64,000 nucleotides of DNA from Ligilactobacillus ubinensis (lineage in GTDB: Bacteria; Bacillota; Bacilli; Lactobacillales; Lactobacillaceae): positions 62,001 to 126,000 of the forward strand of contig NZ_JAIULA010000004.1 in NCBI RefSeq assembly GCF_024160875.1. The letters are read 5' to 3'. Within the stretch, counting starts at the first letter, position 1; the number at the start of each line of letters is the position of its first letter. The position numbers and the translations under genes are program-made. The notes beneath the pieces are model-generated. The model made no database searches. It was not told the origin of the DNA and saw nothing but the letters and a program-made list of their open reading frames with translations. Positions 19,942 through 30,185 of the stretch are shown piece by piece.

Positions 19942-21132
19942 TTATTTGTCAGAAACAGCAGCTATTCCTGGTAATGTCTTACCTTCAAGATATTCAAGAG
20001 ATGCGCCACCACCTGTAGAAATATGTGTTAACTTATCAGCAACACCTAATTGTTGTACAGCAGCTGTAGAATCACCGCCACCAACAATAGTTGTAGCATC
20101 CTTTAAATCGCCTAAGAATTTGCCGACTTCCAAAGTTCCGTTTGCATAATTACTTAATTCAAAGACACCCATTGGGCCGTTCCATACAACTGTCTTAGCA
20201 TCTTTTAAAACATCTTTGAACAATGCTACAGACTTAGGGCCAACATCTAAAGCCATATAGCCGTCTGGAATGTCACCTTCAACAACTTTATTTGGTACAT
20301 CGTTATCAAATTTTTCAGCAACAACATTATCGATAGGCAATACTAACTTGTCGCCAGCTTTTTCTAATAATTCTTTAGCTAATTCAATCTTATCTTTTTC
20401 AACTAATGAATTACCAATCTTAATCCCTTTAGCAGCGTAGAATGTATATGTCATCCCACCACCAACAATAACCTTGTCAGCTTTACCTAATAAGTGATTG
20501 ATAACACCAATTTTATCTGAAACCTTTGCTCCACCTAAAATAGCTACAAATGGATGCTTAGGATCATCAACAGCTTCACCTAAAAACTTAATTTCCTTTT
20601 CTAACAAGAAACCAGCAGCTGCTTTTTCCATATTACTTGCAATACCAACATTTGAAGCATGTGAACGGTGAGCTGTACCAAAAGCGTCATTTACAAATAA
20701 ATCGCCAAGAGAAGCCCAATACTTACCTAATTCAGGGTCATTGCCTGATTCTTTTTTGCCGTCTAAATCTTCAAAACGAGTGTTTTCAACTAATAAAACA
20801 TCACCGTCTTTTAATTCACTAATAGCATCTTCTAATTGAGCACCACGAGTTGCAGGAACAAAAGTTACAGGTTTCCCTAATAAGTCTGCTAAACGTTCTG
20901 CCACAGGACGTAATGACAATTTTTTCTTGTCATCTTCTGATTTGATACGACCTAGGTGAGAGAATAAAATTGCTTTCCCACCATTTTCAGTTACATATTT
21001 AATCGTTGGTAATGCAGCCACAATACGGTTATCATTACCAATTACACCGTCTTTAATAGGAACATTAAAATCTACGCGAATAAGTACTTTTTTGCTCTTA
21101 ACATCTAAATCTGAAACAATTAGTTTAGCCAT
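19942..21132 (-). CDS. pgk: phosphoglycerate kinase
   Basis: Transfers phosphate from 1,3-bisphosphoglycerate to ADP. The 396-residue protein has the N-terminal RVDFNVPI, the HLGR motif, [12 protein letters not shown] and the C-terminal ATP-binding [11 protein letters not shown] and [13 protein letters not shown]. The ATG at 21130-21132 is preferred, because GGAGG is 9 nt upstream and MAKLIVSDL is the usual N-terminus. It is the third gene of the operon. A GC-rich hairpin (21173-21198) separates it from gap. Confidence 0.98.
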   Translation of the reverse strand: MAKLIVSDLDVKSKKVLIRVDFNVPIKDGVIGNDNRIVAALPTIKYVTENGGKAILFSHLGRIKSEDDKKKLSLRPVAERLADLLGKPVTFVPATRGAQLEDAISELKDGDVLLVENTRFEDLDGKKESGNDPELGKYWASLGDLFVNDAFGTAHRSHASNVGIASNMEKAAAGFLLEKEIKFLGEAVDDPKHPFVAILGGAKVSDKIGVINHLLGKADKVIVGGGMTYTFYAAKGIKIGNSLVEKDKIELAKELLEKAGDKLVLPIDNVVAEKFDNDVPNKVVEGDIPDGYMALDVGPKSVALFKDVLKDAKTVVWNGPMGVFELSNYANGTLEVGKFLGDLKDATTIVGGGDSTAAVQQLGVADKLTHISTGGGASLEYLEGKTLPGIAAVSDK

Positions 21133-21172
21133 TGATAGCAAACCTCCAATATTTATAATTGAAAAACAAAAA

Positions 21173-21198
21173 GCGGAAGGAGTTTCGCCTCCCCCCGC
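21173..21198 (-). terminator. hairpin with T-run between gap and pgk
   Basis: A 10-bp GC-rich stem (21173-21182 with 21189-21198, two G-U wobbles) and 6-nt loop, followed on the minus strand by TTTTTG. Inside the operon it probably ends some transcripts after gap or protects the gap 3' end, giving more gap than pgk mRNA. Confidence 0.65.
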
Positions 21199-21242
21199 CT
21201 TGAAAATGCAATTTAACCTAATATTCAGCTATAAGCTAAATA

Positions 21243-22256
21243 TTAAAGCATGCTTGCAAATTTTTCTAATGTACGGATCATTTGTGCAGTAAAACCTGAT
21301 TCGTTATCGTACCAAGCAACTGTCTTAACAACTTGGCCTTCACCTTTACCAACAATTTGTGTTTGTGTAGGATCGAAAACTGAACCAAATGTTGTACCGA
21401 TAACATCTGAAGATACAATACCATCATCATTGAAACCAAATGATGCATTGTTTTCTGTAACTTTCTTAACAGCAGCATTAACTTCGTCAGCTGTAACTAC
21501 TTTGTCAAGAGTTGTTACTAATTCTGTTAATGAACCTGTGATAACAGGAACACGTTGTGCATGGCCATCTAATTTACCATTCAATTCAGGAACAACTAAG
21601 CCAAGAGCTTTAGCAGCACCTGTTGAATGAGGAATTGTGTTTTGTGCAGCAGCACGTGCGTTACGTACGTTACCACCACGATCAGGACCATCTTGTAATT
21701 TTTGAGTAGCTGTGTAAGCATGGATTGTTGTCATTGTACCAGCTTTAATGCCAAATGCATCGTTAACAGCTTTAGCTAAAGGTGCCAAGCAGTTTGTTGT
21801 ACATGAAGCAGCAGAAACAATCTTATCATCTTCTGTCAAAGTGTCATCATTAACACCGAATACGATTGTCTTAACTTTACCTGCAGGAGCAGAGATTAAA
21901 ACTTTCTTTGCACCGGCTTCCAAGTGTGCTGATGCTTTTTCTTCTGATGTATAAAAACCTGTTGATTCAAGAACTAAATCAACACCATTGTTCTTAACCC
22001 AAGGAATATTACGTGCATCTGCTTCAGCATATACAGGAATTTCTTTACCGTCAACAACCAATGCGTTTTCTGTTGCAGAAACTTCTGCATCAAATTGACC
22101 ATGAGCTGTATCATATTTCAATAAGTGTGCCAACATTGATGGAGATGTTAAATCATTGATAGCAACAACTTCCAAATCACTTGATACTTCAGCAATACGA
22201 CGGAAAGCTAAACGACCGATACGGCCAAAACCATTAATACCTACTTTAGTAGTCAT
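21243..22256 (-). CDS. gap: glyceraldehyde-3-phosphate dehydrogenase, glycolytic type
   Basis: NAD-dependent oxidation of glyceraldehyde-3-phosphate. The 337-residue protein has the nucleotide-binding [14 protein letters not shown], the active-site [12 protein letters not shown] with Cys152, and the WYDNESGF motif near the C-terminus. Linked to cggR and pgk, it is the catabolic GapA form. A strong AAAGGAGG ribosome-binding site and biased codons point to very high expression. The hairpin at 21173-21198 follows it. Confidence 0.98.
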   Translation of the reverse strand: MTTKVGINGFGRIGRLAFRRIAEVSSDLEVVAINDLTSPSMLAHLLKYDTAHGQFDAEVSATENALVVDGKEIPVYAEADARNIPWVKNNGVDLVLESTGFYTSEEKASAHLEAGAKKVLISAPAGKVKTIVFGVNDDTLTEDDKIVSAASCTTNCLAPLAKAVNDAFGIKAGTMTTIHAYTATQKLQDGPDRGGNVRNARAAAQNTIPHSTGAAKALGLVVPELNGKLDGHAQRVPVITGSLTELVTTLDKVVTADEVNAAVKKVTENNASFGFNDDGIVSSDVIGTTFGSVFDPTQTQIVGKGEGQVVKTVAWYDNESGFTAQMIRTLEKFASML

Positions 22257-22316
22257 ACTAAAATTTCCTCCTTTAGGAAATAAAAATTTATTTTAAAAAG
22301 CAATGCAACTACAACA

Positions 22317-23345
22317 TTACTCCTTTAAAATCACCTTTGCAGCCCCTTCGTCTGTAATCAGACAAGTATTTTTAGGGGCGTGTTGCATATACGCACGAAT
22401 CGCTTTGGCTTTAGATGAGCCACCCGCAACCGCTAATATACAGTCCATTGAAGCGAGATCTTCAAGCTGTAATCCAATTCTTGGTATCCGATAAACAACA
22501 TGTCCATATTCATCGAAAAAATAACCAAAAGCTTCGCCAACAGCGTGCTTTTCAATTAACATCTTCACAATACTTTCAGGCATCGCACGTCTTTTCGCCA
22601 TATGCATTGCTTCACCAATACTATGAATTACAGCATTGCTATCCTTTATCAACGAAACAACTTCTTGAATTGCTGGTTCTGTTAATAAAGGACGATATAC
22701 CTTCTCACTTACATGCTCTGGCACATACAACGCACGGTGTTTACCACCAGTTTTAAGCGCCATCTGAGCACAAACATTGTTTGCTTGGATATCAGCTCTT
22801 TCACCAATTCCGCCACGGGCTGGTACAAAGAGCACCTCACGTTTCTCCATAATTTCAGGAGTTAAACACTTAGCTACCCGAGCCATTGTTGTACCGCCCA
22901 TTACTGCGACGATATTCTTTCCCTTTGGTAATAACATCTGTAAAGAGTCATTAACCAATTTACCCATAGCATCAATAAATTGAGGTTGGTTATCACTATC
23001 ACCGGATACAATCAAACACCGCTTAATTCCAAGGAAACCACATAATTTTTTCTCTAATTGCTGTAATCCCAACAATTGATCAATCATGTTAGTCAAGCCA
23101 TGAATAGTTTCATAGCCTTGAGCAGTCAAAATCATTCCAGACTTAGTTACAGAAATCAACTCTTGTTTTTTTAAAAAGTCAGTATCTGTCCTTAAAACCC
23201 GTTCACTCATTCCTAACATTTGCGCTAAAGAACGACGTCCAACAGGCTCCGTCCAACTAATGTTTTGCAATATTTTAAAACGTTGGCTTATAACATCAAC
23301 CATGTCTGGTGCGATTAACTCTATCCATTCTAGTTCTTGGTGCAT
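22317..23345 (-). CDS. cggR: central glycolytic genes regulator CggR
   Basis: SorC-family repressor of the gap operon, released by fructose-1,6-bisphosphate in Bacillus subtilis. The 342-residue protein has an N-terminal helix-turn-helix near residues 25-75 (EPVGRRSLAQMLGMSERVLRTD) and a sugar-binding SorC domain. The ATG at 23343-23345 is used because AAAGAGG precedes it and the N-terminus then matches known CggR; a longer frame begins inside the operator. It is the first gene of the operon it controls, so it should be autoregulated through the site at 23367-23402. Confidence 0.95.
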   Translation of the reverse strand: MHQELEWIELIAPDMVDVISQRFKILQNISWTEPVGRRSLAQMLGMSERVLRTDTDFLKKQELISVTKSGMILTAQGYETIHGLTNMIDQLLGLQQLEKKLCGFLGIKRCLIVSGDSDNQPQFIDAMGKLVNDSLQMLLPKGKNIVAVMGGTTMARVAKCLTPEIMEKREVLFVPARGGIGERADIQANNVCAQMALKTGGKHRALYVPEHVSEKVYRPLLTEPAIQEVVSLIKDSNAVIHSIGEAMHMAKRRAMPESIVKMLIEKHAVGEAFGYFFDEYGHVVYRIPRIGLQLEDLASMDCILAVAGGSSKAKAIRAYMQHAPKNTCLITDEGAAKVILKE

Positions 23346-23366
23346 CCTAATGCCTCTTTCTTGTGG

Positions 23367-23402
23367 GACATCTGACGTCCGACTGTGCCATCTAATGACC
23401 CA
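23367..23402 (-). promoter_or_regulatory. CggR tandem operator
   Basis: On the minus strand the site reads TGGGTC-N6-TGGC-N4-TCGGAC-N6-TGTC. The Bacillus subtilis CggR operator is CGGGAC-N6-TGTC-N4-CGGGAC-N6-TGTC, so spacing is identical with four base changes. It lies between a possible -10 (TATACT, 23421-23426) and the cggR start, the expected roadblock position. Confidence 0.75.
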
Positions 23403-23699
23403 GTAAGCTAAAAAAAACAAAGTATAACAACAATCATTACGCTCTCGTTAAATTGTTCCCACACCTCAATTACAAGAAAATTATAGCAATAAAAAATAAA
23501 ATTTGCAACTATTAAACCCTTTAATTTAAATAAAAATATCGATAAATAATAGTTATTTTTTTGATAATATAACCTTATTCCGAATTTTAAAAGTTCCAAT
23601 TTCAATTCATTTGATTGATTTGCGAATAATAAACTGAATTTTAAGAATTATCCCAATAAAAGTCTAACTATATATCGGTAAAATCAAATTTTATAAAAA

Positions 23700-25010
23700 T
23701 TATTCAAAGCGCTTCCTTTTACTTGATCCCAAAATATCAAGTTGTTCACGATACTTAGCCACTGTTCTTCGGGACAATTTAAGTCCCACATTTGAGAGCT
23801 CAATTGCTATCTTTTGATCCGATAGCGGCTTTCTCTTATCTTCTTCATTAATTAGTGCTTTAATCTTTTGCTTAACTGTACTGGCACTTACTTGTTTCCC
23901 ATCACTTCTTTGATAGTTACCAGCTTGCGAAAAGAAATGTTTTAATTCAAAAATTCCAAAACTTGTTTGAATATATTTTCCATTTACAGCTCGGCTAATT
24001 GTTGATTCATGTAATTGTAATTTATGTGCAACATCTCTCAATAATAATCTTTTTAAAGGATGACTATCGTTTACGAAAAAATCATGTTGGAACTTTAATA
24101 TCTCTTTTCCAACTAATAACACCGTATTTTCTCTTTGTTGTACATCTTGCTGAAGTTGTTCATACTCTTTTTTCTTCAAATTCATGTACTGTAACACATC
24201 ATTATCCTTTGTATTAACTAAGCTGTTATAGTAGCGTTGTCGAAAAACAATATGTGATTTTGCTTGTTTCGTCGCTTTAATAGAGAGAATATCATTTTCA
24301 TCAATTACAATTAAATCTGGTATTATATAGCCTATCTCGTCTTGTGAATATGCTGCACCTGGCGCTGGAGAAAGAGTTCGCACATAATCTAGTATTTGCT
24401 GAATATCTTTTTTTTCAATTTCATACTTTTTGGCAATTAATTCCCATTTTTTATCTGTAAAATTTACAAAATCATTTTTTAAAATAGTATCTGCTAGTTT
24501 GGGTGCATAATCATCCTCTTCAATTTGCAAAAGTAAACATTCTTGTAAATTACGTGCCCCCACTCCAGGAGGATCTAATCTTTGTAAAAGCGTCAGAGCA
24601 TCATATAAAACGATTTGGCTAACCGAATATTGAGCTTGAATATTTTCTAGATTGATTTTTAAATAACCATTTGAATCCAAGTGTTCAATCAAATAAATTA
24701 CCCAATAGCGCAACTCAGTTTTTCGCATCGTTAAATGAACTTGATCCAATAAATATTCAAATAATGACTGTTTCTTATGAATTGCTGTGTAATTTTGCCA
24801 ATCTTCTTTGTTTTGTTTAAAACCGTTAGTACTATTATATATTTGTGTACTAACTGAAATAAAGGGATTCTCTAATTCTTTTTGTTTTAAAAAATTCTGC
24901 AATTCATCAATATTATATTTCAATATTTGGATAGACTGCTGCATTTTTTGGGTCATTGCCAACTTTTGAATTTGTTTTTGTTGTTGACTAAAACCTTGTT
25001 CTAAAGACAT
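23700..25010 (-). CDS. rpoN: RNA polymerase sigma-54 factor RpoN
   Basis: Alternative sigma factor that needs an enhancer-binding activator. The 436-residue protein has the glutamine-rich activator-interacting region (SQQQKQIQKLAMTQKMQQSIQIL, about 8-30), the core-binding region, a helix-turn-helix (HESTISRAVNGKY) and the RpoN box SRRTVAKYREQL near the C-terminus. In lactobacilli its main targets are mannose-type PTS operons with LevR-like activators; none lies here. It precedes cggR in the same direction but is separated by about 350 bp and the cggR promoter. AAGGAGGG precedes the ATG. Confidence 0.96.
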   Translation of the reverse strand: MSLEQGFSQQQKQIQKLAMTQKMQQSIQILKYNIDELQNFLKQKELENPFISVSTQIYNSTNGFKQNKEDWQNYTAIHKKQSLFEYLLDQVHLTMRKTELRYWVIYLIEHLDSNGYLKINLENIQAQYSVSQIVLYDALTLLQRLDPPGVGARNLQECLLLQIEEDDYAPKLADTILKNDFVNFTDKKWELIAKKYEIEKKDIQQILDYVRTLSPAPGAAYSQDEIGYIIPDLIVIDENDILSIKATKQAKSHIVFRQRYYNSLVNTKDNDVLQYMNLKKKEYEQLQQDVQQRENTVLLVGKEILKFQHDFFVNDSHPLKRLLLRDVAHKLQLHESTISRAVNGKYIQTSFGIFELKHFFSQAGNYQRSDGKQVSASTVKQKIKALINEEDKRKPLSDQKIAIELSNVGLKLSRRTVAKYREQLDILGSSKRKRFE

Positions 25011-25078
25011 TTATTTCCCTCCTTATTCTAACTTGTTCTTGTATTTATACCTAAATTACGTTAATATAATAAAGGTAC

Positions 25079-25150
25079 GCGCCGTTAGTGTAATGGATAG
25101 CACGCAAGATTCCGGTTCTTGAAATGGGGGTTCGACTCCCCCATGGCGCA
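25079..25150 (+). tRNA. tRNA-Arg (anticodon CCG)
   Basis: A 72-nt cloverleaf. The acceptor stem GCGCCGT (25079-25085) pairs with ATGGCGC (25143-25149) with one G-T pair; the anticodon stem CAAGA/TCTTG encloses TTCCGGT with anticodon CCG; the T arm is GGGGG-TTCGACT-CCCCC. The 3' CCA is not encoded. It is divergent from rpoN, with a TATAAT at 25065-25070 just upstream and a terminator at 25182-25208. Confidence 0.95.
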
Positions 25151-25181
25151 TACTGCTACTTTATTAGCTATTATATTAGTT

Positions 25182-25208
25182 AAAAAGGCCTTGTAATAAG
25201 GCTTTTTT
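25182..25208 (+). terminator. terminator of tRNA-Arg
   Basis: A stem AAAAAGGCCTT against AAGGCTTTTTT with one bulged G and a short loop, followed by T residues, 32 bp after the tRNA. Confidence 0.75.
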
Positions 25209-25214
25209 ATTTTG

Positions 25215-25827
25215 CATAATCTACTAAATTTACACTCATTTTTAAAGACACGTATCCCAAATATATTAACAATAATCATTTTCTTTTTCTTAATTTATTT
25301 TAACATTTTACATATTAAATAACCAGAAATCGTATATTGCTTTTAGAATGTTTCGCTTTAGTACCCAAAAAATAATCATTTCATAAGCAATCTGCTTATA
25401 TATCTTGTTTCTTAATTTCTTGTTTTTTCAAATTAATTAGGCAAATACTTTTTCATCCACAAACAAATAAAAATCACTAAAATATTATGATTGCTTGGCT
25501 CATGTTTTTGATATTTTCTGAGTAACTACTTTACCCTTATCAAAATATTACAAATAAACCCTTTTTTACTTGCAATTTTTGTAGTTAATCAACTTTTAAA
25601 TGGTAAATTATCTAATTTAAAATTTACTATCTTAAATTTCTAATTCAATAGCACAAATATGAATTTATTATTATCTCATCAAATATGATATATCATTTTT
25701 TAATCCTAACCTCAAGAATTCTCACTCTGAAATTATATTTGTACGTTAAAAGTGGCAAAAGCTATTTTAGGTTACGGCATTGAGGTCCTAGCAGTACGCT
25801 TAGCTTTAATCTTACTTTCAATGTAAA
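25215..25827. other. gene-poor AT-rich stretch
   Basis: About 600 bp with no frame that carries a ribosome-binding site. It is very AT-rich with scattered short dyads. Near its end a short plus-strand frame (25731-25826) encodes a hydrophobic peptide ending LAVRLALILLSM without a start codon; it may be the tail of a lost membrane-protein gene. No copy of the tRNA-Arg 3' end is repeated here, so there is no visible integration site. Confidence 0.4.
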
Positions 25828-25875
25828 CAAAAAAGTTCTGATATGAAGTTGTTTTTAACGTTTCATATCAGAACT
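25828..25875 (-). terminator. terminator of clpP
   Basis: A 14-bp stem (25834-25847 with about 25862-25875) with a loop of about 14 nt, followed on the minus strand by TTTTTTGTTT. It is about 60 bp after the clpP stop. Confidence 0.8.
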
Positions 25876-25934
25876 AATCTTAAATTTTTTAATTCGATTA
25901 CACTATAAAAGTTAAATATCCTACTTAATTACAA

Positions 25935-26528
25935 TTACTTAACTTTCTTTTTGTTTTTCATAATGCCATCAATCAAACCATAATCTACTGCTTGCTGTGC
26001 TGTCATGAAATTATCACGTTCTGTATCTTTATTAATCACCTCAAGATCTTGTCCTGAACCATCCGCTAAGATTTGATTAATCAACTTCCGTGTTTTCAAT
26101 ATATGTTCAGCGGCAATTTGGATTTCCGTTGATTGACCTTGTGCACCACCAAGTGGTTGATGAATCATAATTTCAGAATTAGGTAATGCAAAACGCTTTC
26201 CTTTGGCACCAGCCGTTGATAATACAGAAGCCATTGAAGCAGCCATCCCCATTACAATAGTTTGCACATCAGCATTAACAAAATTCATTGTATCAAAAAT
26301 CGCCAATCCAGCTGAAACTGAACCACCTGGAGAATTAATATACATATAGATATCCTTTTCTGGATCTTGTGCATCTAAGAAAAGAAGCTGTGCTATAATC
26401 GCATTAGCCATATCATCATTAACTTCACCAGATACCATAATAATTCTGTCTTTTAATAAACGTGAATAAATATCATATGCACGTTCTCCTTGTGAGGATT
26501 GTTCAATAACTGTAGGAACTAAATTCAT
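25935..26528 (-). CDS. clpP: ATP-dependent Clp protease proteolytic subunit ClpP
   Basis: Serine peptidase barrel that degrades proteins with Clp ATPases. The 197-residue protein carries the catalytic triad Ser98 (MGMAASMAS), His123 (MIHQPLGG) and Asp172 (TERDNF). Its promoter (26596-26624) is overlapped by a CtsR box, so it should be induced by heat and misfolded proteins. It is a single-gene unit with a strong terminator downstream. GGGAGG precedes the ATG. Confidence 0.97.
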   Translation of the reverse strand: MNLVPTVIEQSSQGERAYDIYSRLLKDRIIMVSGEVNDDMANAIIAQLLFLDAQDPEKDIYMYINSPGGSVSAGLAIFDTMNFVNADVQTIVMGMAASMASVLSTAGAKGKRFALPNSEIMIHQPLGGAQGQSTEIQIAAEHILKTRKLINQILADGSGQDLEVINKDTERDNFMTAQQAVDYGLIDGIMKNKKKVK

Positions 26529-26595
26529 AGCGAGAAACCTCCCAATAAAAATATTATTACGTCATTGAGTTTAGCACTCCTATGACTGTATTGCT

Positions 26596-26624
26596 AGTTT
26601 AACGCATTGGTCAAAGAACGTCAA
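26596..26624 (-). promoter_or_regulatory. promoter of clpP
   Basis: On the minus strand, TTGACG (26619-26624), 17 bp and TAAACT (26596-26601). The -35 lies inside the CtsR box. Confidence 0.6.
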
Positions 26625-26625
26625 A
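26609..26625 (+). promoter_or_regulatory. CtsR operator of clpP
   Basis: GGTCAAA-GAA-CGTCAAA is the CtsR heptad direct repeat (GGTCAAA-N3-GGTCAAA) with one base change. It covers the clpP -35. Confidence 0.8.
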
Positions 26626-26635
26626 CTTTTTGCAT

Positions 26636-27577
26636 TTAAGCTATTTCATTATTTTCTCGTAGCTTTTGTGCAAATTCACCTATTTTACGCAAACGATGAT
26701 TCACACCTGATTTCGAAATTGGTCCACCTTCAACTAACTCACCCAATTCCTTTAAACTAACTTCTGGATGTAAAATGCGTGCACTTGCTACTACTTGTAA
26801 CTTTAATGGCAAATTTTTTAATCCAACCGTACTTTCGATAAAACGAATATTCTCAATTTGTCTATTAGCTGCATCCGCCACTTTATTCATATTTGCAGTT
26901 TCACAATTAACAATCCTATTTACGGAATTTCGCATATCTCGTACAATACGGATATCCTCAAATTTTAACATTGAACTTGTTGCCCCAATTAGAGACAAAA
27001 AATCCGCAATTTTTTCAGCTTCCTTCAAATACGTTATATATCCACTGCGACGATCAGTTATCCTAGCATTTAATCCATAGCGATTCATCATCTCACAAAT
27101 GGTATTATTATGGTCTTCGTATAATGAATATATTTCAAGATGATATCGACTTGTCTCGGGACTGTTAACTGAACCTGCTGCTAAAAAAGCTCCTCGTAAA
27201 TACGACCTTACTTTAGCATCATCATCTAAAAAAGAAAGTGGGACTGTTTCCTTAATTTGAAATTCATCCAAAATATCCAAATCTTTCAATATATAATCCG
27301 AACCAGTTTTTAAGCGCACAATATACAAGTTATTCTTCTTAAGTTTCATTTTACGACGTACAAGCAATTCACTTTCAATATCATAAAATTGCTTTAATAA
27401 TTTATAGATACGCCTCGCAATTGCCGGATTTTCTGTTTGAACATTTAATACAAATTGGTGATGAACAATACTTAATGTACCGTTCATCCTAATAAGTGCC
27501 ATTAGTTCTGCTTTAGCGTTACCAAAATGAACTTCTAGCATCGTCAGTTCTTTTTTTACTTCACTAGCATACGACAT
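26636..27577 (-). CDS. whiA: WhiA sporulation-type regulator homolog
   Basis: DNA-binding protein with a LAGLIDADG-like N-terminal domain and a C-terminal helix-turn-helix. The 313-residue protein starts [12 protein letters not shown], contains [18 protein letters not shown] (about 128-145) and the C-terminal [24 protein letters not shown]. In Bacillus subtilis WhiA affects division and chromosome segregation. It follows rapZ and yvcK as their operon partner, 29 bp after yvcK. It stops just before the CtsR site of clpP. Confidence 0.95.
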   Translation of the reverse strand: MSYASEVKKELTMLEVHFGNAKAELMALIRMNGTLSIVHHQFVLNVQTENPAIARRIYKLLKQFYDIESELLVRRKMKLKKNNLYIVRLKTGSDYILKDLDILDEFQIKETVPLSFLDDDAKVRSYLRGAFLAAGSVNSPETSRYHLEIYSLYEDHNNTICEMMNRYGLNARITDRRSGYITYLKEAEKIADFLSLIGATSSMLKFEDIRIVRDMRNSVNRIVNCETANMNKVADAANRQIENIRFIESTVGLKNLPLKLQVVASARILHPEVSLKELGELVEGGPISKSGVNHRLRKIGEFAQKLRENNEIA

Positions 27578-27606
27578 TGCTTATTATTTCAGCCTCCTTT
27601 CTTTGT

Positions 27607-28605
27607 TTACAAGTGCATTTGTCCTGTCAAACGCATCAACTCATCCACAACTCTATCACCATCATGAAAAACACCATGATTACGTAACAACAAAAAATTA
27701 TCCGAAATAACCCGACATCCTTGTTCACGTAAGCCTTTAAAATCGTATCGAACTTGATACAAATATTCATCATATTTTTGCCTATCCATATAATTACTTG
27801 GTATTGGCTCTGTATTAACTAAAACTGTATTAATCGCATTTTGTCCTAAATGTGTATTTAAAACACGGACATGATCTGCATCACTAAAAAGTTCTGTCTC
27901 ACCTTTTTGTGTCATAATATTACAAATATAAACTACTTCTGCATTAGTATTACATAAAGCTTGACCAACGTTTTTTATCATCAAATTAGGTAAGATACTA
28001 GTAAACAAACTTCCTGGTCCTAAAACGATTTGATCTGCCTGCATAATCGCATCTATCACTTCTTGACGGGCTTCAGGCTCTGTACCATCAGTTGTCGTTA
28101 CCCAAACCTGTTTGATTGTTTTTTTAGCTGCTGTAATTTCAGCTTCACCAGCTAAGGTTGACCCATCACTAAATTCCGCATTCAACACAAGTGATGTATT
28201 TGAAGCTGGATATACATTACCTTGTGTTTTCATCATTTTTGAAAGTTTTTGAACTGCATCAAAAATACCACCCTCATCCATCTCTGATAAAGCGGCGATA
28301 ATTAAATTACCAATAGCATGTCCAGAAAAAAATTGATCTTTTGAATCAAAGCGATATTGAAATATTTTCTTATAAACGTCAGGCAAATCAGACAAAGAAA
28401 CTAATACATTTCGAATATCTCCTGGCGGAACCACATTGATATAATCTCTAATAATTCCAGAAGAACCGCCGTCATCTGCAACTGTTACCACTGCTGTAAT
28501 ATCTGTATTCTTTTTACGTAAGCTGTTTAAAATAACTGGTAGTCCTGTACCTCCACCAATAACAACAATTCGGGGATTTTTTCTTTTATTACCAATCTTC
28601 ATCAT
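27607..28605 (-). CDS. yvcK: YvcK/GlmR-type regulator of carbon use
   Basis: A 332-residue protein of the CofD/YvcK family, required for growth on gluconeogenic carbon and normal shape in Bacillus subtilis, where it binds UDP-GlcNAc and stimulates GlmS. The N-terminal [13 protein letters not shown] and [18 protein letters not shown] loops and PPGDIRN are conserved. The start overlaps the end of rapZ by 4 bp, so translation is coupled. It is the middle gene of rapZ-yvcK-whiA. Confidence 0.94.
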   Translation of the reverse strand: MMKIGNKRKNPRIVVIGGGTGLPVILNSLRKKNTDITAVVTVADDGGSSGIIRDYINVVPPGDIRNVLVSLSDLPDVYKKIFQYRFDSKDQFFSGHAIGNLIIAALSEMDEGGIFDAVQKLSKMMKTQGNVYPASNTSLVLNAEFSDGSTLAGEAEITAAKKTIKQVWVTTTDGTEPEARQEVIDAIMQADQIVLGPGSLFTSILPNLMIKNVGQALCNTNAEVVYICNIMTQKGETELFSDADHVRVLNTHLGQNAINTVLVNTEPIPSNYMDRQKYDEYLYQVRYDFKGLREQGCRVISDNFLLLRNHGVFHDGDRVVDELMRLTGQMHL

Positions 28606-29486
28606 GAACGATTAACACTTTCCTTTCGCTTGTTCATATCACGGTGAGAAACTCTTACAGAATAACTCTTTTTCAAGAAATCCCCAATTCTTTGAGATAA
28701 AGCCACTGAACGATGTTGTCCACCAGTACATCCAATAGCGATAGTTACACTTGATTTACCTTCTCGCTTATATCCTGGTAAAACAACTTCTAATGTCTTC
28801 ATAAAATTAGCGTAAAACTCTTCTGTTGTATCTGAATTCATCACATATTCTGAAACTTCTTTATCTAGTCCTGTTTTGTTGCGTAATGCCGGTACATAGT
28901 ATGGATTAGGCAAAAACCTTACATCCATCACAATATCGGCATCAATTGGTAAGCCGTACTTGAATCCAAAAGATAAAACTTCAATATGAAATGATTTAAC
29001 ATCCATTGTTTCAAAATTATGAAAAATTTCTTCTCGTAATTGTCTGGGGGATAAACGACTTGTATCCACTATTAATTGTGCTTGTGATTTTATCGTTGCG
29101 AGTAATTCGCGCTCTAACTGTACTCCATCAAGCACCCGACCTTCCATCGCTAATGGATGTGAACGTCTAGTTTCTTTATAGCGTGCAACCAATTCTTCAT
29201 CTGAGGCATCTAAAAATAAAATTCGTGTATTTGCAAAATCAGTTTCTTCTAAGTCATCTAACATTTCACCTATTTCATCGTAAAAAGCCCGTGAACGTAA
29301 ATCAATGACTAGTGCAACCTTTTTTACTTTACCGGATTCCTTGACCAATTCCCAAAATTTAGGCAGCAAGGTGGGCGGCATATTATCAATACAAAAATAT
29401 CCTAAATCTTCAAAGCTTTGCATAGCAACTGTTTTACCAGCACCACTCATACCTGTAACAATGACTAAACTCAAAGTTTCTGTCAA
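28602..29486 (-). CDS. rapZ: RNase adapter protein RapZ (YvcJ)
   Basis: P-loop nucleotide-binding protein. In enteric bacteria it controls glmS through a small RNA; in Firmicutes (YvcJ) it affects competence. The start is a TTG at 29484-29486 with GGAGGG 8 nt upstream, giving [19 protein letters not shown] with the P-loop at 12-19 and 294 residues. An in-frame ATG nine codons earlier would place the ribosome-binding site inside the coding region. The C-terminal [13 protein letters not shown] block is conserved. First gene of rapZ-yvcK-whiA. Confidence 0.94.
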   Translation of the reverse strand: MTETLSLVIVTGMSGAGKTVAMQSFEDLGYFCIDNMPPTLLPKFWELVKESGKVKKVALVIDLRSRAFYDEIGEMLDDLEETDFANTRILFLDASDEELVARYKETRRSHPLAMEGRVLDGVQLERELLATIKSQAQLIVDTSRLSPRQLREEIFHNFETMDVKSFHIEVLSFGFKYGLPIDADIVMDVRFLPNPYYVPALRNKTGLDKEVSEYVMNSDTTEEFYANFMKTLEVVLPGYKREGKSSVTIAIGCTGGQHRSVALSQRIGDFLKKSYSVRVSHRDMNKRKESVNRS

Positions 29487-29581
29487 TTTAAATCCCTCCA
29501 AATTAAAACCCATAACAAAATTATAGCATATCGTATATATTTATTTGGTTTAAATATTTTTACATTCCACAAATTTATTCA

Positions 29582-29642
29582 ATAAAAAAGCTAAATATTA
29601 CCCATTCTCAATTATTCAAACGAGCCCTACTTAGCTTTTTAA
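29582..29642 (-). terminator. probable terminator of luxS
   Basis: AAAAAGCTAA pairs with TTAGCTTTTT across about 37 nt that contain a second small CTC/GAG stem; T-rich sequence follows on the minus strand. It directly follows the luxS stop. Confidence 0.5.
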
Positions 29643-29645
29643 ATA

Positions 29646-30119
29646 TTAATCTACCACTTTTCGTTCAAATGGATCAGAAGATATTCCCTCTGTTAAAATC
29701 TTTCTACACCATTCTTGTGCAGAAAATAATGAATGATCACGATAGTTACCACAACTCTTGATATCCGTTCCTTGTACATCACTCCATGAAGCCTTAGTGA
29801 TATCAATAAGTGCCTTTTTTAATGCCGTAGCAACCTCAACTGTATCGTGCTCACCCCACATAATCAAATGAAAACCTGTTCTACATCCAAATGGAGAACA
29901 GTCGATTACACCGTCCATATAATCGCGTAGATATCCAGCTAACATATGCTCAATCGTATGCAATCCAGCCGTTGGTATTGCATTTTCATTTGGTTGAACC
30001 AAGCGTAGATCAAAATTTGAAATTTGATCACCCTTAGGACCATTTTCAACCGTAATTAATCGTACATAAGGTGCCTTAACTGCCGTATGATCTAAAGTAA
30101 AACTCTCTACTTTTGCCAC
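29646..30119 (-). CDS. luxS: S-ribosylhomocysteine lyase LuxS
   Basis: Cleaves S-ribosylhomocysteine to homocysteine and the precursor of autoinducer 2, completing the activated methyl cycle. The 157-residue protein has the zinc ligands His54 and His58 in HTIEH and Cys123, catalytic Glu57, and Cys79 in FGCRTG. It starts at GTG with GGAG about 10 nt upstream. It is a single-gene unit between rapZ and uvrA. Confidence 0.97.
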   Translation of the reverse strand: MAKVESFTLDHTAVKAPYVRLITVENGPKGDQISNFDLRLVQPNENAIPTAGLHTIEHMLAGYLRDYMDGVIDCSPFGCRTGFHLIMWGEHDTVEVATALKKALIDITKASWSDVQGTDIKSCGNYRDHSLFSAQEWCRKILTEGISSDPFERKVVD

Positions 30120-30185
30120 AAATCATCCACTCCTATTCATTTATCTATACCCTAACTTTAGCATTTTAGTTTAAAAAAGCAAGAG

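Noticed and set aside
25079-25214. tRNA-Arg as an integration site
   Set aside because: No duplicate of the 3' end, no integrase and no phage gene was found nearby.
26571-26579. TTAGCACTC, a CIRCE half-site, between clpP and its promoter
   Set aside because: The matching GAGTGCTAA at 9-bp spacing is absent, so a single half-site is not a CIRCE element. CtsR explains the control.
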